A stretch of DNA of 64,000 bases from Conoideocrella luteorostrata. Its lineage: Eukaryota; Ascomycota; Sordariomycetes; Hypocreales; Clavicipitaceae. Position numbers and translations under genes: made by a program. The stretch is taken from NCBI GenBank assembly GCA_032433595.1, contig JASWJB010000043.1:1-64000 (forward strand). The letters are read 5' to 3'. This document shows, one piece after another, positions 1 to 9,919 of the stretch. Positions within the stretch are counted from its first letter, which is position 1, and every line of letters starts with the position of its first letter. The notes under the pieces were generated by a model. It was not told the DNA's origin. It ran no database searches and saw only the letters and a list, made by a program, of their open reading frames with translations.

Positions 1-138
1 CCCAACCCAACCCACCCAAACTTCCCCCCGACCCTCAAATTTTGCTCATCTTCAATTCATGCCCAGACAGGCTGCCCTATAGCCTAAGAAAGCACTTCCA
101 GAGTATTCCCGCAGAAACGACCAGAGGCCTTGGGCATA

Positions 139-2029
139 ATGTTTGTACGTACATTATGGCTCACGGCCTCTCTGCCTATCCTTGCGGCTGCCCGCAATTG
201 TACTGCACGTCCAATTTTAAGTGATGACGCCGTCGGCTGGCAGCCGGGGGAGTGCTATCGCGGCACATGGAACATCATCAGCACCTGCTTATCTACTATC
301 GTCGCCTGCACTTGGAGCATCCAGCATCTCAATATCCCGGCTACAGACGATGGCGCGTGGAAGAAGTCGAAACGAAAAATAAAGTGGATGATTATAACGG
401 TGCTGTTCCCTGAGCTGGTGATGATCCATGCTATGCTCGAATTCCACATGGCATGGAAAGCCCTCCGATTGATGAGCAAGAATAGAAAGCCCGTTGAGTG
501 GCCATGGTGGTTTCGAAATCCACCATTGTCGTGGCTGCCATATTGTCGACGGTATTTAAATGGCGAAGATCTGGAAGGCCAGAATAGTGAGGGCCATATC
601 AATGGTATGTTCTTTTATGTAACTTTTAGAAGACCTGTTCCTTTGTTTTGCCCATGTATCATGTTTAACCTTTGAGGAAGAAATAAAATGGACGCTGGTC
701 CACTGCTACTTTGCCAATATGGGCGGCTTCGTACATTACCGAGGGAAGAATTCATTTCCTGTCACCGCCCAACAGCTGGCCGAGAGCCCTCTATTCGATT
801 CCCCAGCAGTATCAGTGGAAGACATCGAAGATAAAAGCAAGCAAGATTGGCTGGCCAAGATCTTCGCCGCCTTACAAATATTACAACTTATTCTTTCTAT
901 TATTACGCGACACATCCAAGGTTTACAGTTTTCACAGCTTGAAACCGTTACACTATCCTTTGCTATCTGCGGCCTTGTAATATACTACACCTACTTTCAT
1001 AAGCCTCAAAATATCGGGAGGCCTGTTGAGCTTCAAAACTATATGTTACTTTCTGATAACGCTTCACAAAATGGGGCCACAGGCGCTCAAGCGACCTTGG
1101 CTGATGAGGAGATTCAACGGAAATCCGCCAGTCTTCAAAAGACTACACCTCAATTATCTCTGCAATTTCAACAGACTTATGATAGTTTTTGGGCCATTAT
1201 CCTTAACCAACATAGCCGTCCTGGCAAAACTGGCGGACCAAGCTACCCAAAGAGAATCCCGAACGACAATATCCCAATTTATGAAGGCAGCAATGACGTT
1301 CACCCAGCCGTCTATCTACTGGCATTGGCTTCTGGACTATTTGGTGCTATACATGCCATTGCCTGGTATTTTGAGTTTCCTACCGATGTGGAAAAGTTGC
1401 TTTGGCAAATAGCTACTGGTATTTCCGCAGCGAGCCCTGTTGTTGGCCTACTTGCGATCCCGCTAGCTCAGCTTACGAAGTCCGCAGGGACCCATGAGCT
1501 CTTTATGGGAAATTGTTTAAGGCTGATGCAGGAATATTATTGGCAATTTCGCAATAATACATCGGTCAGACATGCTATAAACGAACTGGAGTATGCTTTC
1601 GCCACAGGTCAACGAAAAAGTTATGCTGCAATCTTCCCGGCTGCTGAGACAGGGGATAATAAGCTCTTACTAGACCTTCGGGACTTTCTACACTTGCAAG
1701 GCGATTCTAACGGTTTAGACACTAAACCATTTGAACTACACGATGATAAACTATTTATTCGAAACTTTCATCGTCTTGTCAGTGCGTTGAATGGTACAGA
1801 GACAAAGAAAATACAGGAAGCAGCTTGGACAGACACATGGCCTAGAAAGTCGGTGTTTCCCCGTGAGATCAACCAAGCTCTCTTGTATATCACCGGCATT
1901 CTTTACTGCGCTTCACGCCTGTTGTTGCTGGGCATTTCACTTTCAAGCGTCCGGAAGATGCCTGGGTCTGTTTACATACAGGCAAATTGGACACAGTACC
2001 TACCAGCATTTGGTGCGAGCAGTGGATAG
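139..2029 (+). CDS. Secretory-pathway multi-pass membrane protein, fungal family of unknown function
   Basis: Two exons, 139-604 and 681-2029, encode 604 residues. The 76-bp intron has a GTATGT donor, and the acceptor after 680 keeps the frame and restores the stretch IKWTLVHCYFANMGGF. The first ATG of the frame, at 139, opens a hydrophobic signal sequence (LWLTASLPILAAA), so I chose it. Further hydrophobic segments lie near residues 80-95 (WMIITVLFPEL), in the first 100 residues of exon 2, around residues 370-440 and near the C-terminus (LLLLGISLSSVRKMP). The layout of signal peptide, WTL-H-x-FANMGGF block and C-terminal RKMP-like segment resembles a widespread, uncharacterised ascomycete membrane protein family. 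Biochemical role unknown. The gene stands alone, and 2.7 kb without a gene follows it. Confidence 0.75.
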
Positions 2030-2238
2030 TAGTGTCGGAAAATGTTTACAAAAATATCTTTACAGTCACTCGGGATCTGGTTAATGCAATATCCAATTCA
2101 GTTCGGCTCGAATGAGGAGACTTCAGGGTTGGAGTTTAGACACATTTACGCGGATACTATGTGCTACTATGTGCTACTATATCTACTTAAATAGCTTATA
2201 GAAGTTCCAAGATTCGCTCGCTTTGGTAATCTACAGCG

Positions 2239-2370
2239 TTTGTCGACCCAAAGCACACACACACCTCACACGTACACTGGTGTCTGACACATGACCAGTG
2301 ACGATAACTTCAATTCCGTAGGGAACCTGTGGGTTTCACAGGGTCTTGTGCAATAATCTAGATCAATTGC
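2239..2370 (+). repeat. Dispersed repeat, copy A (motifs 1 and 2 adjacent)
   Basis: Positions 2239-2303 begin TTTGTCGACCCAAAG and contain GTCTGACAC and GACCAGTGACG. They align over about 65 bp with 8303-8366. Positions 2327-2370 (CTGTGGGTTTCACAGGG through AATCTAGATCAATTGC) match 8978-9013 in inverted orientation. In this copy the two motifs lie 23 bp apart. Confidence 0.7.
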
Positions 2371-3126
2371 TTCAAAATGCTCTGGGCGGCTCAGAATTGC
2401 TCAGCTCTCCTCAGGGTTGCTCACTGGGGCTCATGGGCTAACCAGGTTAAAGCGGCCACAGCTCAGGAACCCGTTCAAGAAAGGAAGTGGCACTGTTAGT
2501 TTTTCCCACTCGAAATGGCTGGATTTTCGCAAACGGATTCGTCAAGGATGGCATTGCCCCGAGAGCATGACATGCCGAGTCTCAAGATGACGTGCCCCCC
2601 GAGCTATCCCGATATACTCCCACCGTTTCCCCATGACGTGGACAGCTGGACCGTTACCCACATAACTCGTGACTCCAGCAGTGGTGAGTCGCAATCATCT
2701 CGTCGCAAACACAGCTCAAGCCTGTTATGGGTATTGGCACTCATCCAGGGAACGAAGGTGCTTCCATGTAGCCCAGGAATGACGGTTAAATCTTTCGTCA
2801 AACATCTACAGCGTAGCTTATCTAAGTTCCTGTGAATCTGGTAGTTATAGCCGGAAGTGTAGCGTTGCAGAGTCTGTTACCAGGACGGTATCATGGGGAA
2901 GCGCACAGCGGAACGCACAGCGGGAACGGTTGTTGGCTGCATGCGTCGAGGCCATCTCCACTAGCCGTCAGGAGGACACCTAGTTGCATCGTCCAGTCAA
3001 GGATGGTCTCTCATGTAGCTACTAATCAGAGAATCATTTACCGTCCCATCTTGCCGCAGACAGACTACGGGGGGGAGCGGCATCACGGCTCCTTCCGATA
3101 GCAGCTGTGGCATACGGACAAGGTGT

Positions 3127-3191
3127 TGACAAATTAATCGAGACATCGGGGCCGCTCCACCACCGCCCCGAATGTCTCGATTAATCTGTCA
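3127..3191. repeat. Hairpin 1 (imperfect inverted repeat, 26/27-nt arms)
   Basis: The left arm (3127-3152) begins TGACAAATTAATCGAGACAT. The right arm (3165-3191) is its reverse complement with one mismatch and one bulged base, around a 12-nt loop. It is non-coding. It could be a foldback/MITE remnant or a structured-RNA or terminator-like element. Confidence 0.7.
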
Positions 3192-3808
3192 GGCGCGTGG
3201 ACAGAGTATACGGCACTGATTCACGTGCCCAGTGCCCACTAGCATTATTAGCTACACTAGCGGGCATGTGCACTAACTAGCAGTCATCCCGTGTGCGGGG
3301 AAAGTTCCTCGTCTGAACTTATTTTCCGAACTTCATAGTTACGGCGTGAGAGTCTTAGTGTAGGATAATACAAGGGCATTCACCCTCCGCTCCGCTCCAG
3401 CTCTCATGGGCTGGGCCAGTGGTTTGGTTTTAAGTCGTACCCATCCCGGGCGCGCCGTTTTGACATCACGTACTAGGATCTTGCCGGTAACGGGCCATCG
3501 AAGTACGTGGCACGCTTACTATATATCCAAGAGGCCGGTATCCTACAGGTGACATGTAACCCGTACCTTGAAGTAGCTGAGAAGTTACTCAAGCGCTTCG
3601 CGGCGATGTTCAGCATGCTGTAATATTCAGCGTTCAGCACACGTCCGCCGCCCCGCCCCATATTGAATTGGCCGTGTCTCGGAGAACGGTACCCTTAATC
3701 CCACATTATTATGACCAAGTACGTACTTGTCCACGAATTATGGCAATACCGTGTGCGCAGAGTGGCGTACTAGTACCCCGTACAACGCGCTACCATTGCT
3801 GTGCAGAG

Positions 3809-3824
3809 TACTCCGTACTCCGTA
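3809..3824. repeat. Two overlapping TACTCCGTA words
   Basis: TACTCCGTA occurs at 3809-3817 and again at 3816-3824. A further copy is at 4610-4618. The word belongs to an intergenic family found across the whole window. Confidence 0.8.
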
Positions 3825-3875
3825 AACACCGATGAGCATTGACGTGAGTCTCACCGCTCTCTACCGTGTCGCCCC

Positions 3876-3943
3876 GGGGACAATTTACGTGACCCTTCAC
3901 GGCTAACCCAACCACGCCGCAAAGGGTCACGTAATTTGTCCCC
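3876..3943. repeat. Hairpin 2 (22-nt arms)
   Basis: The left arm (3876-3897) starts GGGGACAATTTACGTGACCC. The right arm (3922-3943) is its reverse complement with a single T/A mismatch, around a 24-nt loop. Its sequence is unrelated to the hairpin about 700 bp upstream. Confidence 0.75.
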
Positions 3944-4781
3944 CGCATGCGTGTGGAGATAGCTCACTGGGCGACAACTACATTTAGTAGTTTGCGATTC
4001 ATGCAGCACGTGCCCTTATGCAAATTGGGAATTTCGCCACGGGAGGGAGCCCGATTTCATTGGCCACCCCAAACCAGACCTCAACCACATGGGCCGCAAC
4101 GCCATTCAATACTCCACTCGTTCAAGACAAAGTTGCAGCGCCCCGGTTTTTGTCTCAAATCACGCTTGTGATGCTGCCCGCAGAGTGGGCGTCTTCGACA
4201 GTATTCCCGGGCGGAGCCAAATCTTGAACAGGAAAAAAAAAACAAGGAAAAAAAACCCCCCACAAAAACACACAATATTTAAAATAATATGCAGCTGTTT
4301 GAACGACTAAAATACGCGCACGCTCTGTATCTGCGCGTGCCATGGCGTCTGCAGAGGTAATAAAATACAAGAAAGCCGTGTCCCGCTACTGTCACTGTGG
4401 GTGGGCTGCTCTAAAATCGTCTGTGAATCGTCTACCCATACGAGCCTAGGGCGTCCGCGCTATGCCGGATCTAAACCATGGAATACGGGTCTGTTGCATC
4501 TGATACTTGCTAGTTTCCCCAGACTTACCACAACCGCGGAATGCGCATGGTAGTATATTAACCGGAGCATCCCCGAAATCATAGCACGAGAAGCTTGCAG
4601 TCGACTCCGTACTCCGTACATTCAAATTCTCTAGTTTCTCATGCTTCCTGAGCTTTACCGCTATATTGCTTCGGCTAATAAAGCGGCGAATGAGTCGCAA
4701 CAGACTACATACAGTCTCTCCTCGGCATCGCCCTGTTATTCCGCGCGACCACGCAGTGTCATTTTCTTGCCGGTCGATTAA

Positions 4782-6265
4782 ATGGCTTTGAAAGAGTTGG
4801 ACATGCCTCTGCTGACTCTAGCCCCCTGCGCTGTAAGTTTCTACGCATACTCCGCTGCAGAAGCTGTTCTACTACCCCTGAAACGAAACTAAGCATCGTA
4901 TTCAGGTCCAATGCCTTGATTTGACAAAGTTGCATTCCAGCCCAACTACTCTCTGTGGCTCAACATTCAGCCGGCAGGACGTTGACAGTTGTCTCATGTC
5001 ATCTTGCTCTTTGCTTGAAGCATTTTGTGAGCTGTCCCCGTTTGTAATAATACCGTGCGTTATCTTTGATCTAATCGGACGTTTAAATAGCAACCAGACG
5101 GCTGATAGAAGTGTTTTGCGAGACACCTGTTCGCAACAAAACTGCCGAACTGGACCGCCTTAACTTGTGCTTCGGCAGTGTGACCGTGGTAATCGTCAGC
5201 ACGCGGGCCCTCTTCAATCTTTTCATTGGTGCAAAGCATGGGCTGAAAATTGACGATTGGTTGCTCCTCATAGCCGCGCCTCTTGGGCTTGCGACCATCA
5301 TACTACTGACCTGCGGTTTAAACGCAAATGGCTTCGGCAAAGATATCTGGGGAACCGATCTGGACAGTCTTGTCTCGTATGGCATCTACTTCTATGTTAT
5401 AGAGATCCTGTATCTTGTGCTTATGACGTTGGCGAAAGTCGCATTAGCATTCTTTTACGTTGGCCTCTTTCCCGCGAAAAACATTCGTCGACTGTTGTTT
5501 GCAGTTATACTATTCCACGTCATAGCTGGCATCGCATTCGTTCTCAAAGTCATATTCCAATGCACGCCAGCGTCATATAACTGGAATAAGTATAGCGGCA
5601 ATCCTCAATTTCATGGACATTGCGTCAACATCAACCTGTCTAGTTGGATCAATGGCGCGATTGGTGTCGCCAGCGACTTTGTGCTGTTGGCAATCCCGCT
5701 CAGCCAGGTCAAAGGATTGAATCTCCACTGGCGAAAAAAGATTGAGGCAACGTTGATGTTCATGACGGGTATGATGTAAGAAATCCCAAGGATCATAACC
5801 CAGATCCAGCCAACCACCTACTACCCATGATTCGGCAGATGAGATTCTGGGGGGTCTCGTCAGCACTCACCGGGCTTGTCTTGAACTATAAGCTAACTGA
5901 TATCTTCTGTTCTAAGAGCAACGATTGTGTCTATGCTACGCCTAAGTTCCATTCGGACATTTGCCAATACTACTAATCCAACCTGGGATCATTATCCGAT
6001 TGTTTTGTGGTCAACGGTTGAAGTCAATGTTAGCCTGATCATTATCTGCCTGCCTTGTCTACGATTAATGCTGCTGCGGGTATGGCCGGATGATAAGGAA
6101 GGATTCATGGTGAGAGGCCGTTGCCACGGCGTATTCCACGCACTGCGTCCTATTACGTCGTCGAGTGCCACAAAAGGATCCAGAACCGATGACTATAAAT
6201 CGTCTCTCACGTCCCCAGTTCAACTACATATGCCCCCTGCTAATAATACCAGTGAACTAGTATAG
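4782..6265 (+). CDS. CFEM-domain PTH11-type seven-transmembrane receptor
   Basis: Four exons (4782-4832, 4906-5026, 5112-5768, 5919-6265) give 391 residues. The joins create a short CFEM module at about residues 14-62 with the typical opening PLLTLAPCAVQCL (Cys-x3-Cys), then SCLMSSCSLLEAF and FCETPVRNK. Seven hydrophobic segments follow. The family signature is present: FQCTPASYNW, then a conserved Cys before SSWINGAIGVASDFVLLAIP. The third intron has a good branch site (GCTAACTGA) about 20 nt before its acceptor. Family members are putative plasma-membrane receptors that sense host surfaces or nutrients, and that role is inferred here. I see six cysteines in the CFEM region where eight are usual, and no clear signal peptide. 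An in-frame TAA just upstream of ATG 4782 means any signal sequence would need another exon. Confidence 0.82.
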
Positions 6266-7801
6266 TCTCACTATGTTGTAACTTAAAATAGAGAGCAGTG
6301 ATAACGGCGATGTTGCGACCAGTTTGCAGGCTAGAAATATTCGCAGAGTGTACGACATACTTATGAAGAGTTACCCCTGAAAGATTGTTGTATCCTTCTG
6401 TCCATAAAGTGACGTTGCATAGCTATCCCTCTGTTGGAATTATTGCCGCCTACTGATGGCGCCTAATCCTTTAAGCTATCCGTTGGGAGGTATTAAGGTT
6501 ACGTCTAGGTATTGTAATGCACTCAGAGCATTCACACGAGGTAGGCTCGGGATTATAATCGAATTACAGGCATGAAATGGAGCATGACCATCCGTTTTGG
6601 TAAGGACGCCGAAAACCAAGGCCGTTGATTTGACTACGACATGCCAGCTGCTTGGAAATGTTTACCCTACGAAGATCTTTAACAGGGCTACTGCAGCGAA
6701 CGCTGATATCCGTCACAAAATCTCCTTTACTGTAATATTGGATATATTTCCTAAAATTGTTGAGGGAAGTATAAATGTTCCTTGTTTAGAATTGTAGGCA
6801 ATATCGCTTGCTGCACTCCCTTTTCGATATACCTTTTCACCAAACTCGTAGCGTTTTCTGCTTTCTATTGACAGCTATCTCGTCTAATCTGTCATTCCGG
6901 AGTTCGACTAATCAACGCCAGGCTCCTTTCCTTCTACTCAACCTAACGGGATGACAGAAGTTAATTGTCCAGAGATTTGATAAACTTTCTAATACGATCT
7001 CTCCCTTGATACTATCCCATCGCTGCGACCAGGGATTCGCGAGTACACGGCCGAACACGTCCTTTTCCAGCCCCCTAGACTTCTCAAGCTTCCTGATCAT
7101 CGCATAACATTACTCAGCGCTATTTTCTGCCCATTAAGGACAAAGGACGTGCGTTGCGGCAACTGAGGTTGCGTCCTTGCAACCACTCGGGATCTCAATT
7201 TCTCCTGCCGGGTCAGTAGTTTTTTATCCTGAAAGTCTTAGGTTTCTGACCAAGTTTGAGTTCCTTCGCAAAATTGTTTAAGAAAGTAAGATGAGCCCGG
7301 GTCCACTCAGTCATACAGACACTTGTACCCCATTAGCAATATTCTTCTAAATATATCATAAAGTATAACGCACTCGCCAGAATAGCTCATATAGTTTCTG
7401 CATTCAGCCCGATCTTCGCATTTCCTTTAATTTTCCTTTGTTAGTATCATTCTTAGAGCTCTGACTAATGGTACTTCCGGAAAGGTAGCTCATACTCGGA
7501 GGAACAATGCTCTCCTACATGCTCATCGATCCAAGCCAATGGCCAACCTCGTGGACAGCAGTCTTGCCCATATTCCAAACTTTGTTAGAACCGCCAAGAA
7601 CAGTACTAGCGCTCAAAAAACGCCACGGAAGGTACCTGGGAACCAACCGGCCGTAGCAGTTACCCCTTGTTTATCATCATTTGTTTTAATAAAATACATG
7701 TTCAACGCGGGATCTGTAGAGCACAGGGCTTCTGATTTGACGTCAAAAGGTTCTTGCACGAAGAAATGGGTAAAACAAATTATTCGATTCATTCGTCATG
7801 G

Positions 7802-8230
7802 TTATCTAAGAAAGAAGAACAAGAAGAGGGATGCCGCCGAGCGTGCCCTATAAAAGAGGCGCGCTAGGTGATCTTGTCCGCAATTGATCGTACGCTTGAC
7901 GAGAATTCCCAACAGAATCATTAACCTTGAGAAGGCTTTATGCTCTTCATTCCTTATTATGCTGCCATGAAACGGCTGTTCGATTTCTGGGATTTTTCTT
8001 GTGTTCCAGTCAACATCCCTGAGGTTGAATGATATCTTGGCAGGTTTAAAGCCATTGCTAAGCTCATGGCGAGAAATCACTGATTTATTCTTGGATGTAG
8101 TTAACCGGGTATGATTAGTTTCAGCATAGTACTTCTCTGCGAGAGTGGCCGGCGCAACTGTCGCAACCAGTGCCAGGGCCAGAAAGTATGAACGCAATTT
8201 TGAGTAAGAAATTTTAGGGATGGATTTTAG
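7802..8230 (-). pseudogene. Fragment resembling a small secreted protein, no start codon
   Basis: Reading leftward from about 8215, the open frame encodes SKLRSYFLALALVATVAPAT followed by LAEKYYAE, a textbook n-region, hydrophobic core and AxA-type cleavage site, then about 110 polar residues. There is no in-frame ATG ahead of the signal; isoleucine codons sit where a Met might be expected. I infer either a missing upstream exon or a decayed effector-type gene. The dispersed-repeat copy at 8303-8366 lies where its promoter would be. No homologue recognised. Confidence 0.3.
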
Positions 8231-8302
8231 GGATGATATGATACTTGGACCTCGAGATGGAAAACTTGGAAAGACTCTGGGAAATATCCAACCCTTAAAT
8301 AC

Positions 8303-8366
8303 TTTGTCGACCCAAAGGGCATACCTAACACTCACGTATACTGGAGTCTGACATAGACCAGTAACG
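8303..8366 (+). repeat. Dispersed repeat, copy B motif 1
   Basis: Shares TTTGTCGACCCAAAG and the later GTCTGACAnA and GACCAGTRACG blocks with 2239-2303, with small indels and substitutions. Confidence 0.7.
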
Positions 8367-8977
8367 CTCTGCACACTTCGTGAAAGGCTCACGCAGAGTC
8401 CTTCAGTAATTCGTGGTGACGTGACCTCTCTCTTGCCGAGATCAAATGGTCTAATAGCCTACTCATTGATTATCGAGTCGCTGGCTACTTCAAATAAACA
8501 TATTAAATAGGGATAAAATGCACTCAACACACTTGATAAAACTTCGGGGCAAAAACGTTATGAATTCTTGACTACCTGATGCCTTGTTCTGTCAAGGGCA
8601 TAATCGCACTACTTATAGCTATGATATTCCTTCTGACCAAATTGGTCAAACCCACAATACACGTGAATTCAACCCTGTCACTCTTAGAGGATCCTTTCCG
8701 CCCAAATACTCTCCAACTATCGCTGGACAAATTCTGCCATAGAGTTAGTGGCTGAATTACACAAAAGCAGGCTCGTCAATTCAACCGCGCAAGCGCAGAC
8801 GGCCACATCTTGATGGAGCTGTTGGAGTCCCGCCAAGCACAATAGGAAGCACAGAGCGCGTCACGTGGTCACCTTTCAGCTACGATATTTATGCGACGAT
8901 ATCGTGCCTCCCACTTTGACTTGTTTTCTTCTTTCTTAGACACAGAGACTTATGAATATATTCAATTTTAAGCCGAT

Positions 8978-9013
8978 GATCTAGATCATTGCACAACCCT
9001 GTGCAACCCACAG
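8978..9013 (-). repeat. Dispersed repeat, copy B motif 2, inverted
   Basis: GATCTAGATCATTGCACAA, then CCCTGTG and AACCCACAG. This is the reverse complement of 2327-2364 apart from a 2-nt gap and two or three substitutions. Confidence 0.65.
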
Positions 9014-9919
9014 GAGCACTTGCACTTTATAGAGTGAGTTCGCCATCCAAGACGGTCAGATATGTCCACGTTCTACATCACGAATACGTATTGCTATACA
9101 ACATGATGCAGGTCAGTTGAATAACTTGCAAATCTGCTCTAAATACAGACTCTTCTCAAGAGTTTTATAGTCAACCACCGATTGAGAGAGGGGTGGAACT
9201 AATCCCGGCTTAAATAGCTTTATATAATAAATTGTATAAATTGTATTTAAATAAGGGATAATTTACTAAAGCGCAAGACTAAATTTAAAATATAAAAGTT
9301 TTAGACTATTAGTGACTTATATAAGATGAGTTAGTAAATTAGTCACTTCAGGCAATAAAAGTTTAGGAACAAGGCAGCTTTTTTTCAGGAGCATAAAAGA
9401 GAGCGCAGCAAGTGTCTCTGTCCATTGCCAATAATCTTGCACTGCGAATTTAAGAGTGATCTCAAGTGACTATTCCATCAGCTGCCAGATCGATTTATGA
9501 GGTTAAATAGCGCTTGGGGCTTCTCAAAGACGCGAGCCTCCGCGCGAAACGCGAGTCTCCTTGCGAATTCTGTTGCTGAGAACATAGGGGTGGATCCTGA
9601 AGAGCCGTGGAAGCAGACCTCGTAACATACCCCTAGGCAATGTGTTACTGTTGAGGAATATCCCATGATAATCTTCCTAGGCTTCAAGCTCATAACAAAC
9701 CGGCTCCGTCTTTGAAGAATGTATGCTAAACATGTCGCTGCCATTCCTGAGATCAGCTAGCCTTGGATCCAACGTTAAGTTGCCGTGACGGTCCAAGGCA
9801 TTTTCATTAATGTCGCCTTCACTATTCGCCCCTCTAGCATTCCAAAACCTCCTTCTACCACTGAGATCACGACGAATTCTGCTGTTTACAGGGGTTCGGG
9901 GTGGCGCTGGGAAAATGTG

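Larger units (their letters stand above)
2030..4781. other. Gene-free, repeat-scarred interval
   Basis: No reading frame here has the length, splice structure or composition of a gene. The interval holds a short tandem duplication (2158-2180, unit ACTATGTGCT), one copy of a dispersed repeat family (2239-2370), two hairpins (3127-3191 and 3876-3943), a weaker inverted pair near 3230-3270 (TGCCCACTAG against CTAGCGGGCA) and TACTCCGTA words at 3809, 3816 and 4610. It reads as decayed mobile-element or promoter debris. Confidence 0.6.
6266..9919. other. AT-rich, gene-poor interval
   Basis: About 3.6 kb with no supportable intact gene. It contains a possible secretion-signal fragment on the minus strand (7802-8230), copy B of the dispersed repeat (8303-8366 and 8978-9013) and a very AT-rich stretch at about 9190-9350 with repeated AAATTGTAT and TTAGTCACT/AGTGACTTA words. 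A minus-strand frame at 9478-9744 has no features I can interpret. Base composition and stop density suggest old, mutated repeat DNA. Confidence 0.55.

Noticed and set aside
1..20. CCCAACCCAACCC run at the window start, telomere-like
   Set aside because: It is not the fungal CCCTAA repeat, is very short, and is followed at once by an ordinary gene.
9478..9744. Minus-strand frame as the 3' end of the patatin gene
   Set aside because: The patatin frame ends cleanly at 9920, and no splice pair I could see links the two.
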